DNA of 64,000 bases from Mycobacterium palustre (GCF_002101785.1 NZ_LQPJ01000136.1:186001-250000), one strand, 5' to 3'. Shown: positions 1-8,165, counted from the first letter of the stretch. Translations and numbers: made by a program. The notes: generated by a model from the letters alone, not told the origin.

Positions 1-1
1 G

Positions 2-205
2 GCACGCGAATGGGTGGAGCGTAACTGCGCCGCATTCTGCGACGGCTACGCGGCCGTGGCGGGATCGGATCCCCGCGATTCGGCGCAGCTGCTTTCCGCC
101 TACGAACTCGACAAGGCCGTCTACGAGGTCGGCTACGAGGCCCGGCACCGGCCCGGGTGGTTGCCGATCCCGTTGCGATCCATCGCCCGACTGATCGCCG
201 CGTAG
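2..205 (+). CDS. mak: Maltokinase, C-terminal fragment (Rv0127 homologue)
   Basis: This is the last 67 codons of a gene whose 5' end lies outside the window; the frame is open from base 2 to a TAG at 203-205. The residues YELDKAVYEVGYEARHRP followed by PGWLPIPL are the characteristic C-terminal helix and tail of mycobacterial maltokinase. The enzyme uses ATP to make maltose-1-phosphate in the cytosol, the donor for GlgE-type alpha-glucan synthesis (family knowledge). The next gene starts 25 bases later on the same strand, matching the M. tuberculosis order Rv0127-Rv0128, so cotranscription is likely. The catalytic kinase core is not visible here, so the assignment rests on the C-terminus and on synteny. 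Confidence 0.9.
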   Translation, partial: AREWVERNCAAFCDGYAAVAGSDPRDSAQLLSAYELDKAVYEVGYEARHRPGWLPIPLRSIARLIAA

Positions 206-230
206 GCCCGGCGTCTGAAAGCATGCCTTC

Positions 231-944
231 GTGGCGAGTGAACTCTTCGATAGCGAGGCGAGGTTGTCGTGGCTGCTGGCCGGGGTGGCCGGCGTGCTCG
301 GCGCGACCGCGTTCACGCACTCGGCCGGCTACTTCGTGACGTTCATGACCGGCAACGCCCAGCGCGCCGCGCTGGGGTTCTTTCGGGGCGACGTGGTGCT
401 GTCGATCACTGCCGCGCTGCTCATCCTGTGTTTTGTCGCCGGCGTGGTGATCGCGTCGGTGTGCCGGCGGCATTTCTGGGTGGCGCATCCGCACGGCCCC
501 ACCATGCTGACCACCTTCAGCCTGCTGGCCGCCACGTTGGTGGACGTGATCGACGAGGGCTGGGAGGAAAACCTCCTGGACTTCGCGCCAATCATGCTGG
601 TGGCCTTCGCGATTGGCTCATTGAACACCTCGTTCGTCAAGGATGGCGAGGTGTCGGTGCCGCTGAGCTACGTGACCGGCACGCTGGTCAAGATGGGGCA
701 GGGCATCGAGAGGCACATCGCCGGCGGATCGGCCGCGGATTGGCTCGGCTATTTTCTGCTGTTCACCAGCTTCGCTTTGGGCGCCGTCGTCGGCGGGTGC
801 ATCAGTTTGGTGGTTAACGGCACGTGGATGCTCGTCGCCGCCACGGTGGTGTGCGCGGCGACGACGGGCTACACCTACTTCCACTCAGACCGGCGCGCGC
901 TGCTCAGGCAAGAGGTCGCCAAAAAGCAACGGCAGCAGCGCTGA
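231..944 (+). CDS. DUF1275 (YoaK-type) membrane protein, Rv0128 homologue
   Basis: A 237-residue integral membrane protein. About six hydrophobic segments are visible, for example near residues 14-35, 55-80, 92-108, 118-135, 170-200 and 200-218, and the C-terminus is basic (KKQRQQR). The pattern of small residues with TGN and SYVTGTLVKMG fits the DUF1275/YoaK family, whose function is not established. The GTG at 231 is the first start in the frame that gives the expected N-terminus; no strong ribosome binding site precedes it. The gene follows the maltokinase end closely and converges on fbpC. Identity as the Rv0128 homologue rests on position and membrane topology; no substrate can be inferred. 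Confidence 0.82.
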   Translation: MASELFDSEARLSWLLAGVAGVLGATAFTHSAGYFVTFMTGNAQRAALGFFRGDVVLSITAALLILCFVAGVVIASVCRRHFWVAHPHGPTMLTTFSLLAATLVDVIDEGWEENLLDFAPIMLVAFAIGSLNTSFVKDGEVSVPLSYVTGTLVKMGQGIERHIAGGSAADWLGYFLLFTSFALGAVVGGCISLVVNGTWMLVAATVVCAATTGYTYFHSDRRALLRQEVAKKQRQQR

Positions 945-960
945 CCGGTGCGCTGCTGCC
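931..960 (+). terminator. Hairpin between the DUF1275 gene and fbpC
   Basis: A perfect 11-bp inverted repeat, GGCAGCAGCGC at 931-941 and GCGCTGCTGCC at 950-960, with an 8-base loop that contains the stop codon of the DUF1275 gene. It sits between convergent genes and could end transcription from either side. No U-tract follows, which is common for mycobacterial terminators. Confidence 0.55.
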
Positions 961-980
961 GATGCCGGCTCTTTCGCCGC

Positions 981-1982
981 TCAGGCGTTGTTGTTCGCGC
1001 CTAGCAGCACCTGCTGGATGTCGGGCTTCATGGCCAACAGCTGCTGGTTCCAATAGGGCCACGAGTGGGTTCCGTTGGCCGGGAAGTTGAACGTCGCGTT
1101 GCGCCCGCCGGCGGCCACGTAGTTGTTCTGGAACTGCTGGTTGGTGCGCAGGGTGAGGCCTTCCAAAAACTTCGCCGGCACGTTGTCGCCGCCGAGGTCG
1201 CTGGGCGTGCCGTTGCCGCAGTACACCCAGATCCGGGTGTTGTTGGCGACCAGCCGCGGGATCTGGACCATCGGGTCGTTGCGCTTCCACGCCGGGTCGG
1301 TCGACGGGCCCCACATGCTGTTGGCGTTGTAGCCGCCGGAGTCGTTCATCGCCAAACCGATCAGCGTCGGCCACCAGCCCTCAGACGGGTTGAGGAAACC
1401 CGAAAGCGAAGCGGCGTAGGGGAATTGCTGCGGGTAGTAGGCGGCCAAAATCAGCGCCGAGCCGCCGGACATCGACAGGCCCACCACGGCGTTGCCGGCG
1501 GGCGACAGCTGCTTGTTGGCCTGCAGCCACAGCGGCATCTCCTGGGTCAAAAACGTTTCCCATTTGTAGGTGTAGTTCTGTCCGTTGCCCGACGACGGCT
1601 GGTACCAGTTGGTGTAGAAGCTGGACTGCCCGCCGACCGGCATCACCACCGACAGGCCGGACTGATAGAACTCCTCGAAGGCCGGGGTGTTGATGTCCCA
1701 GCCGTTGTAATCGTCCTGGGCCCGCAGGCCGTCGAGCAAGTACACGGCGTGCGGCCCGCCGCCCTGGAACTGGACCTTGATGTTGCGGCCCATCGACGGC
1801 GACGGCACCTGCAGGTATTCGACCGGCAGACCCGGCTTCGAGAACGCCCCCGCGGTGGCCGACCCGCCGACGGCGCCGACCAAACCGGACAACAGGGCCG
1901 CCCCTACGGCCGCGACGGCCAGCCGGCGCGGCATGCTTGCCGCCGCGCCACGCAACTTCCGCACCTCGTTGAAGAACGACAT
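981..1982 (-). CDS. fbpC: Antigen 85C mycolyltransferase
   Basis: A secreted 333-residue esterase that transfers mycolic acids between trehalose monomycolates to build trehalose dimycolate and mycolyl-arabinogalactan in the cell wall. A signal peptide covers about residues 1-46 and ends in ATAGA just before FSKPGLPVEYLQVPS, the mature N-terminus of the antigen 85 family. Counting from the mature end places the triad exactly where expected: Ser170 in GLSMSGGS (mature 124), Glu274 (mature 228) and His306 (mature 260). Cys255 corresponds to Cys209 of Ag85C. The start ATG at 1980-1982 has a purine-rich GGGGATAGG stretch upstream. The 240 bases up to 2222 are the likely promoter region. The neighbours match Rv0128-Rv0129c-Rv0130, apart from inserted genes. 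Confidence 0.97.
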   Translation of the reverse strand: MSFFNEVRKLRGAAASMPRRLAVAAVGAALLSGLVGAVGGSATAGAFSKPGLPVEYLQVPSPSMGRNIKVQFQGGGPHAVYLLDGLRAQDDYNGWDINTPAFEEFYQSGLSVVMPVGGQSSFYTNWYQPSSGNGQNYTYKWETFLTQEMPLWLQANKQLSPAGNAVVGLSMSGGSALILAAYYPQQFPYAASLSGFLNPSEGWWPTLIGLAMNDSGGYNANSMWGPSTDPAWKRNDPMVQIPRLVANNTRIWVYCGNGTPSDLGGDNVPAKFLEGLTLRTNQQFQNNYVAAGGRNATFNFPANGTHSWPYWNQQLLAMKPDIQQVLLGANNNA

Positions 1983-2222
1983 GGCTCGATACCTATCCCC
2001 ACTTTTTCATCTGCCGCGTGATGCGGTCCGATCCGTTCGCAGGCAGTGAAACACAGGGAGGGGCCGTCATTCGGCTGTCGCGGCCGCGGTCGAAGATCGC
2101 GGTTGGCTAACGATTGAGATTCGGCCGCGACTCGTCACGATCGCATCACGATTGGCTTTCGGAACCCATTTCGCCTCTTGCGACGTGCCGGCGGATGCGC
2201 TATTACGTTGGGCCGCAACGGG

Positions 2223-3074
2223 CTAGGCCACGAGGCGACGCAAAAGCGTTGACGCCGTGCCGATCCCGATCACCGCGGCGACGACGAGCACGACGATGTC
2301 GGCCACGTGGAACGCCGTACCGATCAGCAGCGCGCGCAACGCGTCCACCTCGTAGCTGAGCGGGTTGACCTTGCTCAGCGCGTGCAGCCAGCCGGGCATG
2401 GCGTCCACGGGGTACAGGGCGTTGGACGCGAAGAACAGCGGCATCGTGATGGCCTGCCCGATGCCCATCAGGCGATCGCGGTTGCGGACCAGCCCGGCGA
2501 GCGTCATCGACAGGCAGGCGAAGAACCCGGCGCCCACCATGACGATGGCCATCGCTGCCAGGATGCGCAGCGGGTTGACGGTCAGGCCCACGTTCATGGC
2601 GTAGGCCAGCGCCATCACGCCGACGACCTGGGCGACCGAGCGCACCCCGGCCGCGAACGCCTTGCCGGTGACCAGCGCCGAGGCCGGCGCCGGCGTCACC
2701 ATGAGTTTGGCCAGAATGCCGGCGTCTCGATCCCAGATGATCTGGATGCCGTAGAAGATCGAGATGAACAGCGCCGACTGCGCGATGATGCCGGGCGCCA
2801 AAAACGCCAGGTAGGACACCTTCCCGGTGTTGATGGCGTGCAGGTGGCTGAATGTGGTTCCAAAGATCAACAGCCACAGCGCGGGCTGCACCATGCGCAC
2901 GACGAGCTCGGTCCGGTCGTGCTGCAGCTTCTGCAGTTCGACGATGGCGAATGCCGCGACGCGGCCCACCGTCGCCTGCACGCGTTGCCAACCGCGCGGG
3001 GCGCGCACCAGGCTGGTCGCCGGGGCTTGGGTAGCGCTGTCAACCGGCACGGCTGGCAACCTTTCTGCTGGCAC
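2223..3074 (-). CDS. ABC-2 type (DrrB-like) export permease
   Basis: A 283-residue ABC-2 membrane subunit. After a hydrophilic N-terminus of about 55 residues come about six hydrophobic spans. The sequences NPLSYEVDALRALLIG near the C-terminus and RDRLMGIGQAITMPLFFASNAL in the middle are typical of DrrB/NodJ-type permeases. It pairs with the upstream ATPase to form a drug or lipid exporter in the cytoplasmic membrane. The GTG start at 3074 overlaps the ATPase end by 35 bases; a second in-frame GTG at 3050 would reduce this to 11. The genes run MarR, ATPase, permease in one minus-strand operon with no counterpart at this place in M. tuberculosis. The substrate is unknown; daunorubicin-type resistance is only a family analogy. 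Confidence 0.88.
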   Translation of the reverse strand: MPAERLPAVPVDSATQAPATSLVRAPRGWQRVQATVGRVAAFAIVELQKLQHDRTELVVRMVQPALWLLIFGTTFSHLHAINTGKVSYLAFLAPGIIAQSALFISIFYGIQIIWDRDAGILAKLMVTPAPASALVTGKAFAAGVRSVAQVVGVMALAYAMNVGLTVNPLRILAAMAIVMVGAGFFACLSMTLAGLVRNRDRLMGIGQAITMPLFFASNALYPVDAMPGWLHALSKVNPLSYEVDALRALLIGTAFHVADIVVLVVAAVIGIGTASTLLRRLVA

Positions 3075-3861
3075 GGATTTCGCGGAAGCCGGACGAGGAT
3101 TCCGCGTCTGCCGACAGGCCCTCGGCCGCGTAGTGGCGGAACACGTCCTCCAGCGTCGCGCCCGGCGACACAGTCGATTTCAGCTCCGCGGGCGTTCCGA
3201 CCGCCCTCAACACGCCCCGGTGCATCAGCGCGACCCGATCGCACAGCGCGTCGGCCTCTTCCATGTAGTGGGTCGTCAGCAGCACGGTCATGCCGAACTG
3301 GGCCTGCATGCTCTGCACCTGGCTCCAAACCCCGTCGCGGGCGATCGGGTCGAGCCCCACGGTCGGCTCGTCGAGCACCAGCAGCGAGGGGCGGTTGACC
3401 AACGCCTGCGCCACCTCGAGGCGGCGCACCATGCCGCCGGAGTAGGTCCCGGCCAGCCGGTCGGCCACGTCGAGCAGCTCCATCGCGTCCAGCGCCCGGT
3501 CCACTCGTTCGGCCCGGCAGGACCGCGGCACCCCGTACAACCGGGCGAACCACTGCACGTTCTGCCGGCCCGTCAACCCCGGCTCGATCGAAAGCTGTTG
3601 GGGGACATAGCCGATGTTGCTTCGGATGTCCTCGGTCCGGTCGCGGGCGTCCATTCCGAAGATGCGCAGCTCGCCCTGCTGCACCGGGGTCAGCGTGGTC
3701 AGCATCCGGACCAGCGTCGTCTTACCGGCGCCGTTGGGGCCCAGCAGGCCCATCGTCTCGCCCGGGCGCACCTGCAACGTGACGTCGTCGACCGCGGTGA
3801 AGTGGTCGTAGCGATAGGTCAAATTGCGGCAGTCGATCGCCGTCGGCAGCCGTTGGCTCAT
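3040..3861 (-). CDS. ABC transporter ATP-binding protein (DrrA-like)
   Basis: A 273-residue nucleotide-binding subunit of the exporter. It has Walker A GPNGAGKTT near residue 45, a signature motif YSGGMVRRLEVAQA, Walker B LLVLDEPTVGLDP, and the switch histidine in TTHYMEEAD. The tail ATLEDVFRHYAAEGL is typical of DrrA-type ATPases. The frame stays open far upstream, but the ATG at 3861 overlaps the MarR stop region by 4 bases and starts right at the ABC fold, so I chose it. Translational coupling MarR-ATPase-permease is likely, and the MarR product probably represses the operon. The substrate cannot be read from the sequence. Confidence 0.92.
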   Translation of the reverse strand: MSQRLPTAIDCRNLTYRYDHFTAVDDVTLQVRPGETMGLLGPNGAGKTTLVRMLTTLTPVQQGELRIFGMDARDRTEDIRSNIGYVPQQLSIEPGLTGRQNVQWFARLYGVPRSCRAERVDRALDAMELLDVADRLAGTYSGGMVRRLEVAQALVNRPSLLVLDEPTVGLDPIARDGVWSQVQSMQAQFGMTVLLTTHYMEEADALCDRVALMHRGVLRAVGTPAELKSTVSPGATLEDVFRHYAAEGLSADAESSSGFREIRASRKVASRAG

Positions 3862-4319
3862 GATCGCCGCTCCTGCAATAGTCGGGTCATCGCGTCGAGG
3901 ACGTCCAAGCCCTTCGCGAGGTCCTCGATCTGGTGGTCGTCCAGCTCGTCGAGCACGTCGGACACCAACGCTCGCCGCGCGGCCCGGGACGCGTCGACGA
4001 TCTGCTGGGTCGGCTCGGCGAGGCGTAGCTGGCCGACGCGGCGGTCGGTTTCGCCGACGGTCCGGACCAGCAAACCGTTGGCGACCAGCTTGGAGACGAG
4101 GGTCGAGGCGGTGTTGGGAACCAGTCCGAGCTCCGCGGCCGCGACGCTGACCGAGATCCCAGGGCGGCGCCCGACCAGCCACAAGAGCTCCGTCTGCGCC
4201 TCGCTCAGCCGCGCCGAATCCAGCGCGCGGCCGGCTGACCTGCGCAGTTGCCGACGGAATCGGCCGACGACACCGAAAACCTCGCCGACCAGGTCCGGGC
4301 CGGACTTCACTGCCTGCAT
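3858..4319 (-). CDS. MarR-family transcriptional regulator
   Basis: A 153-residue winged-helix regulator. The DNA-binding part is about residues 38-100, with the recognition helix near VPNTASTLVSKLVANGLLVRT and a wing DRRVGQLRLAEPT. Flanking helices would make the dimer interface. It is the first gene of a minus-strand operon with an ABC-2 exporter and overlaps the ATPase start by 4 bases, so it probably senses a transported ligand and autoregulates. The region upstream (4320-4375) holds two direct copies of GAGCTA, a weak candidate for a binding site. The ligand is unknown. Confidence 0.9.
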   Translation of the reverse strand: MQAVKSGPDLVGEVFGVVGRFRRQLRRSAGRALDSARLSEAQTELLWLVGRRPGISVSVAAAELGLVPNTASTLVSKLVANGLLVRTVGETDRRVGQLRLAEPTQQIVDASRAARRALVSDVLDELDDHQIEDLAKGLDVLDAMTRLLQERRS

Positions 4320-4375
4320 ATATCTCTGTTTACGAGCTAAGTATGTGTGCCAGCTGTGTAGGAGCTAGCTTTCGG

Positions 4376-4882
4376 CTACTTTTCCGGGGTTTGCAGCGGA
4401 TGCAGGACGACGTCGGTCAGCGCGCCGTTTCCGGCGGTCGCGGTCATGTAGCTGCAGAACGGTTGCCGGCGACGGTCGGTCGGCGAGCCGGGGTTGAGCA
4501 GGCGCAGCCCCGTCGTCGCCGTGGTGTCCCACGGGATGTGGCTGTGGCCGAACACCAGCACGTCGCTGTCCGGGTAGAGCCGTGACATGCGCGCCTCGCG
4601 GCCCGCCGCGGCGCCGGTCTCGTGGACCACGGTCAAGCGCAGCCCGTCCAGCTGGGCGTCGGCGCGTTCGGGCAATCGTGCCCGCAGCGCCGGGCCGTCG
4701 TTGTTGCCCCAACACGCGACCAACCGCGCGGCCCTGGCTTGCAGCTCGTCAAGCAATTCGGTCGACACCCAGTCGCCGGCGTGCACCACCACGTCCGCAC
4801 GTGCGACCTCGTCCCACAGCTGCGCCGGCAGGTCGCGGGCGCGTTTCGGGACGTGGGTGTCGGCCATCAGCAGCAGCCTCAC
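4376..4882 (-). CDS. YfcE/MJ0936-type metallophosphoesterase
   Basis: A 168-residue calcineurin-like phosphoesterase. The two-metal motifs are in order: ADTH near residue 7, HAGDW, GNND, VVHE and the terminal GHSH; these carry the Asp, Asn and His ligands of the family. Members hydrolyse phosphodiesters such as bis-pNPP or cyclic nucleotides in vitro; the physiological substrate is not known. I placed the start at the GTG at 4882, giving MRLLLMADTHVP as expected; the ATG at 4867 is inside the first motif and too late. Upstream in-frame sequence is not protein-like. It lies between the MarR operon and a small acidic gene, all on the minus strand. Confidence 0.85.
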   Translation of the reverse strand: MRLLLMADTHVPKRARDLPAQLWDEVARADVVVHAGDWVSTELLDELQARAARLVACWGNNDGPALRARLPERADAQLDGLRLTVVHETGAAAGREARMSRLYPDSDVLVFGHSHIPWDTTATTGLRLLNPGSPTDRRRQPFCSYMTATAGNGALTDVVLHPLQTPEK

Positions 4883-4911
4883 AGTCCCATCTTGCGCCGG
4901 CCGCGCCGGCG

Positions 4912-5085
4912 TTAGCCTCGCTGGCTGCGCGCCTCGGCGCCCGTCTCGCCGGCATCGATGGCGTCGTCGGGGCCCGTCGCCCCGACGTAGGCGCCGTCGT
5001 CTTCGCCGCGGGCGGCTCGCGATCGCGACCCGTGGGCTTCGGGTTCGACGTCCGATTCGGCCTTGTGGCCTTTTGCTTTGGGCAT
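4912..5085 (-). CDS. Small hydrophilic acidic protein of unknown function
   Basis: A 57-residue charged protein starting MPKAKGHKAESD, with a basic first ten residues and an acidic remainder rich in Glu, Asp and Gly. The ATG at 5085 has a good ribosome binding site (AAGGAA, 6 bases upstream), which supports a real gene. No transmembrane segment, signal or cysteine is present, and the composition suggests a disordered protein. It lies upstream of the phosphoesterase on the same strand (29-base gap) and divergent from htdZ. I do not recognise a family with certainty. A low-quality GTTT...GGGAAC element lies upstream but is too poor to call a SigF promoter. Confidence 0.6.
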   Translation of the reverse strand: MPKAKGHKAESDVEPEAHGSRSRAARGEDDGAYVGATGPDDAIDAGETGAEARSQRG

Positions 5086-5192
5086 GAGGTTCCTTCCGTG
5101 CGGCTCGCAGGCGTTCACACACGGGTTCCCCTGAGGGTCGTTGCGAAACGACGCCGGCGCTATTGTTGGCAGCCGGACCAAGGAGGACGCCA

Positions 5193-5648
5193 ATGCGAAC
5201 CTTTGAATCAGTCGCCGAGCTCGCGGCCGCGGCGGGCGAGACGATCGGGCAGAGCGACTGGGTGACCATCACCCAGGAAGATGTCAACCTGTTCGCCGAC
5301 GCGACCGGTGATCACCAGTGGATCCACGTCGACCCGGAGCGGGCGGCCGCCGGTCCGTTCGGCACGACCATCGCGCACGGTTTCTTGACGCTGGCGCTGC
5401 TGCCGCGGTTGCAGCACCAGATCTACACCGTCAACGGAATCAAGCTGGCAATCAACTACGGCCTCAACAAGGTTCGCTTCCCCGCCCCAGTCCCGGTCGG
5501 TTCCCGGGTGCGCGCCCAGAGCACGCTGGTCAGCGTCGAGGACCTCGGCAACGGCGCCGCGCAGGCGACGATGTCGACCACCGTCGAGATCGAAGGTTCT
5601 GCCAAGCCGGCGTGCGTGGCCGAAAGCATCGTCCGTTACGTTTCCTGA
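5193..5648 (+). CDS. htdZ: (R)-specific enoyl/hydroxyacyl thioester dehydratase (Rv0130)
   Basis: A 151-residue single hot-dog hydratase that interconverts (3R)-hydroxyacyl and trans-2-enoyl thioesters, working in fatty acid metabolism in the cytosol. The hydratase motif is clear: Asp40 and His45 in ADATGDHQWIHVDPERA, the same positions as the catalytic pair reported for Rv0130. The length equals the M. tuberculosis protein. An AAGGAGG ribosome binding site precedes the ATG at 5193, which is why I prefer it to an in-frame start at 5163. It stands alone on the plus strand between minus-strand neighbours. The M. tuberculosis neighbour fadE1 (Rv0131c) is missing downstream. Confidence 0.95.
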   Translation: MRTFESVAELAAAAGETIGQSDWVTITQEDVNLFADATGDHQWIHVDPERAAAGPFGTTIAHGFLTLALLPRLQHQIYTVNGIKLAINYGLNKVRFPAPVPVGSRVRAQSTLVSVEDLGNGAAQATMSTTVEIEGSAKPACVAESIVRYVS

Positions 5649-5714
5649 CCGGTCGCGCCGGTAACGGCGAAAACTGAACCGCCGCTGTGTTTCCCGGCGT
5701 GTCTTCGCCGCCGT

Positions 5715-6410
5715 TCATGTGCCGCGGGTTTCGATCACGCGCTGGGCGACGTCGATGAGTTCGGTCTGGCTCTCTTGCGATAGCCGCCGCAGCAACTCGA
5801 ACGCGCGCACTTCGTCGACGCCATAGCGTTCCATGATGATGCCCTTGGCCTGGCCGATGCGGTCCCTGCTGGACAGCGCCGAGAGCATTTGTTCCCCGTG
5901 GCGCCCGGCCATGATCGCCGCGGCGGCGTGCGCGGCGAACACCGATCCGATGGTTTCGGCCTCGGCGTCCCACGCGTCGGCCTTGAAACTGAACAAATTC
6001 AGCGCGCCCGCCGTACGCTCCGCCGTATACAGCTTGAACGACAGGCTGCTGAGAACGCCGCGCTCCACGGCGGCCGGTGCGTAGCGGGGCCAACGCGGTT
6101 CGTGGCGAAGGTCATCGGCCCGCACGATCGTCTCACTGAGCGCGGCATCGTGGCAGGGGCCCTCGCCGAAGTCGTGCTGCAGCTTGTCGAGCTGCGCGAC
6201 CAGGCTGTCGGTGTCGGCCAACGAGTCGAATTCCCCGCCCTTTTTCACCAGCAGCACTCCCGCGATGTCCGCGGCCGGGATGAGTTGCACCGCCGCGGTG
6301 GTCACGTCGGCGAGAATCTGTTCCAGGTCCCGCGGCACGGTAATCTCGCGGGCGAGCTCGGCCATCCGCACGGCTAGGTGGTGTCGCGAGGGCTGGTCGA
6401 AAGACTCCAT
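5715..6410 (-). CDS. GAF-ANTAR domain RNA-binding antiterminator
   Basis: A 231-residue regulator with an N-terminal GAF sensor (about residues 20-165) and a C-terminal ANTAR domain (about 172-228). The ANTAR signature is seen in SSRDRIGQAKGIIMERYGVD followed by AFELLRRLSQESQ. ANTAR proteins bind paired RNA hairpins and prevent transcription termination. The GAF part contains GEGPCHDAA, typical of mycobacterial GAF-ANTAR proteins. The ATG at 6410 starts just before the first GAF helix. The gene is divergent from the Mn-catalase gene, with a 163-base shared upstream region. A role in stress control is inferred from that position only. Confidence 0.9.
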   Translation of the reverse strand: MESFDQPSRHHLAVRMAELAREITVPRDLEQILADVTTAAVQLIPAADIAGVLLVKKGGEFDSLADTDSLVAQLDKLQHDFGEGPCHDAALSETIVRADDLRHEPRWPRYAPAAVERGVLSSLSFKLYTAERTAGALNLFSFKADAWDAEAETIGSVFAAHAAAAIMAGRHGEQMLSALSSRDRIGQAKGIIMERYGVDEVRAFELLRRLSQESQTELIDVAQRVIETRGT

Positions 6411-6505
6411 AGGTCCGGATTGTCCACGATCCGCGCGCGACGCGTCACCCGGCGCGTGGCGCCGGGAGCGTGGACGGCGCACCGCTTCGGTTTTGCTATC
6501 ACGGC

Positions 6506-6530
6506 GTTTGGTCGGATAGGCCGCGGGTAT
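6506..6530 (+). promoter_or_regulatory. SigF-type promoter of the Mn-catalase gene
   Basis: GTTT at 6506-6509 and GGGTAT at 6525-6530 are separated by exactly 15 bases, matching the mycobacterial SigF consensus (GTTT-N15-17-GGGTAT). The element lies 43 bases before the catalase start. The same arrangement occurs before the hemerythrin gene on the other strand. Confidence 0.75.
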
Positions 6531-6573
6531 CCGGCGTCGACCGGAAACATCTGACCCGCTAGGGAGGCCCCCA

Positions 6574-7470
6574 GTGTTCGTACACAACAAAGATCTTCAA
6601 TTCGAGGTCCGAGTCGACCGACCGGATCCACGGTTTGCGTCGCTGCTGATGGACCAGTTCGGCGGTGCCAACGGCGAACTCACCGCCGCGCTGCAGTACT
6701 TCACCCAAGCCTTCGTGCTGCGGCAGAAGAACCCGAAAATGTATGACCTCTTCATGGACATTGCGACCGAGGAACTCAGCCACCTGGAGATGGTCGGCTC
6801 GATGATCACGATGTTGCTCGACGGCCTCAACGACAACCTGAAAATTGCCAACGAGCGCTGTGACTGGATGCCCGCGGTGGCCAGCACCGGCGGCCGGGAC
6901 GGCATCATCCACTCGATTGCCGTCAACCCGCTGTTCCTGGTGCTGAGCGGCGGCGGTCCGGACGTCAAGGACTCCGGCGGCAACAACTGGACGGGCGCCT
7001 ACATCGACGCCAACGGCGATCCCACGGTGGACCTGCGCAACAACGTGGCCGCGGAGTCCCGCGCGAAAATCGTCTACGAGTACCTCAAGCAGTTCACCGA
7101 CGACCCGGGCGTGCAGGACACCCTGAGCTTTTTGATGACGCGCGAGGTGGCGCACTACCAGCAGTTCACCGCGGCGCTCAACGAGCTGCCGGTGAACTTC
7201 CCGCCGGGCCAACTGCCGGGCGACCCGCGGTTCCAAAACGTGGCATTCAACATGTCGAACGGCGGCGGCGAATCGATCCGCGGTCCGTGGAACCAAGGGC
7301 AGGGCCCGTGGCCCCAGGGCATGGAATGGGAGTACGTCGAGAAGCCCGAGCAGCAGTGGCTGGGCGGCACCACCCGGCAAAACAAGGGCGCCGAGCAGAA
7401 CCCCCAGGGCTCGCCCGCCATCGAGGCCGAGAAGCCGTTCACGCACGAACAGCACGCGGCGACGAGCTAA
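6574..7470 (+). CDS. Manganese catalase
   Basis: A 298-residue non-heme catalase that disproportionates hydrogen peroxide at a dinuclear manganese centre. The ligand set is visible in order: Glu35 in NGELTAALQYF, the ExxH motif Glu67/His70 in TEELSHLEMVG, and a second Glu/His pair in TREVAHYQQF. The four-helix-bundle core spans about residues 20-200, and the C-terminal tail is rich in Gly, Pro and Gln, typical of the family. The start is a GTG at 6574, preceded by AGGGAGG. A SigF-type promoter lies upstream and a strong hairpin downstream, so it is probably a single-gene unit. It lies in the interval occupied by fadE1 in M. tuberculosis. Confidence 0.93.
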   Translation: MFVHNKDLQFEVRVDRPDPRFASLLMDQFGGANGELTAALQYFTQAFVLRQKNPKMYDLFMDIATEELSHLEMVGSMITMLLDGLNDNLKIANERCDWMPAVASTGGRDGIIHSIAVNPLFLVLSGGGPDVKDSGGNNWTGAYIDANGDPTVDLRNNVAAESRAKIVYEYLKQFTDDPGVQDTLSFLMTREVAHYQQFTAALNELPVNFPPGQLPGDPRFQNVAFNMSNGGGESIRGPWNQGQGPWPQGMEWEYVEKPEQQWLGGTTRQNKGAEQNPQGSPAIEAEKPFTHEQHAATS

Positions 7471-7481
7471 TCTCGCGCAAT

Positions 7482-7525
7482 TTAAGAAGGCCGGGCGTCG
7501 CACTGCCAACGCCCGGCCTTCTTAA
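7482..7525. terminator. Strong bidirectional terminator hairpin
   Basis: A perfect 17-bp inverted repeat (7482-7498 with 7509-7525) and a 10-base loop. The stem ends in TTAAGAAGG on one side and CCTTCTTAA on the other, so both strands finish with a T/A-rich run. It sits between the convergent Mn-catalase and hemerythrin genes and should terminate both. Confidence 0.88.
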
Positions 7526-7537
7526 AACCCCGTTGCG

Positions 7538-8122
7538 TCAGTGCACCTGCGGGTCCGGCGGGTTGTCCTCGCCGCGGCCGGTGACCGCGTCGCGCACGTG
7601 ATCCATGATCGCCGCGCCCATGCCCATCGTCTTGAGCACCGCCGGATTGGGCGGGGTGTCCGGGTGCGGGCGGGTCGGCGCCATCTTCTTTGCGTGCTCG
7701 AGCTTTTCGCCGATCTTCTCCAACTCCGCGCGGCTGATCGCGGCCTCGACCCGGGGCCAGACCACGTCCTGCTCGTAGGCGATGTGTTCGCGACCCGCCT
7801 TCACGAACCCCTGCAGCGCTTCGTGGTAGTCCGGGTCACCCGGCTTTCCGTCCTCGAGCCGTTGCAGCAGCTTCTTGCCGGCCTGCTCCTGCTCGATCGC
7901 CTTGTCGGCGAGCGCGTCGCCGTCCTCGAGCGCATCGCGCACCGCCGGCCAAAAGAACTGCTCTTCGATCGCCTCGTGCTGCGACTCGGCGATGATGAGG
8001 TTGTTGACCACGGTTTCGAGGCCGCTGCTCTCGGCGCCCGAGCCCGACGGCGCCCCGTCGAGCGTCTCGAACAGGCCGAGCACACTCTTGTGGTCCTGAC
8101 GTAAAAACGTTAAAGCGTCCAT
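7538..8122 (-). CDS. Hemerythrin HHE domain protein
   Basis: A 194-residue di-iron four-helix protein. The histidine/glutamate ligands appear in order in LRQDHKSVLGLFE (His11), ESQHEAIEEQFFWPAV, and REHIAYEQDVVWPRVE, spanning about residues 5-145, followed by a proline-rich tail. Mycobacterial hemerythrin-like proteins bind oxygen or affect peroxide and nitric oxide sensitivity; the exact role differs between paralogues. The ATG at 8122 has GGAAGG upstream. A SigF-type promoter (8166-8190, minus strand) drives it, and a hairpin shared with Mn-catalase ends it. The pairing with catalase and a common sigma factor points to oxidative or stationary-phase stress. Confidence 0.92.
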   Translation of the reverse strand: MDALTFLRQDHKSVLGLFETLDGAPSGSGAESSGLETVVNNLIIAESQHEAIEEQFFWPAVRDALEDGDALADKAIEQEQAGKKLLQRLEDGKPGDPDYHEALQGFVKAGREHIAYEQDVVWPRVEAAISRAELEKIGEKLEHAKKMAPTRPHPDTPPNPAVLKTMGMGAAIMDHVRDAVTGRGEDNPPDPQVH

Positions 8123-8165
8123 ACCTTGCCTTCCCAGTGGGCCATTTCGGAAGAGTTGGCTGCGG

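Noticed and set aside
1065..2021. Long plus-strand frame opposite fbpC
   Set aside because: A shadow of the highly biased fbpC codons; Arg/Val/Gly-rich with no motifs, as with most long antisense frames in this window.
4320..4375. GAGCTA direct repeats as a MarR operator
   Set aside because: MarR proteins usually bind inverted repeats, and the direct 6-base copies are too short to be persuasive.
5086..5160. SigF-like element before the small acidic gene
   Set aside because: The -10 is GGGAAC, not GGGTAT; the match could be chance in GC-rich DNA.
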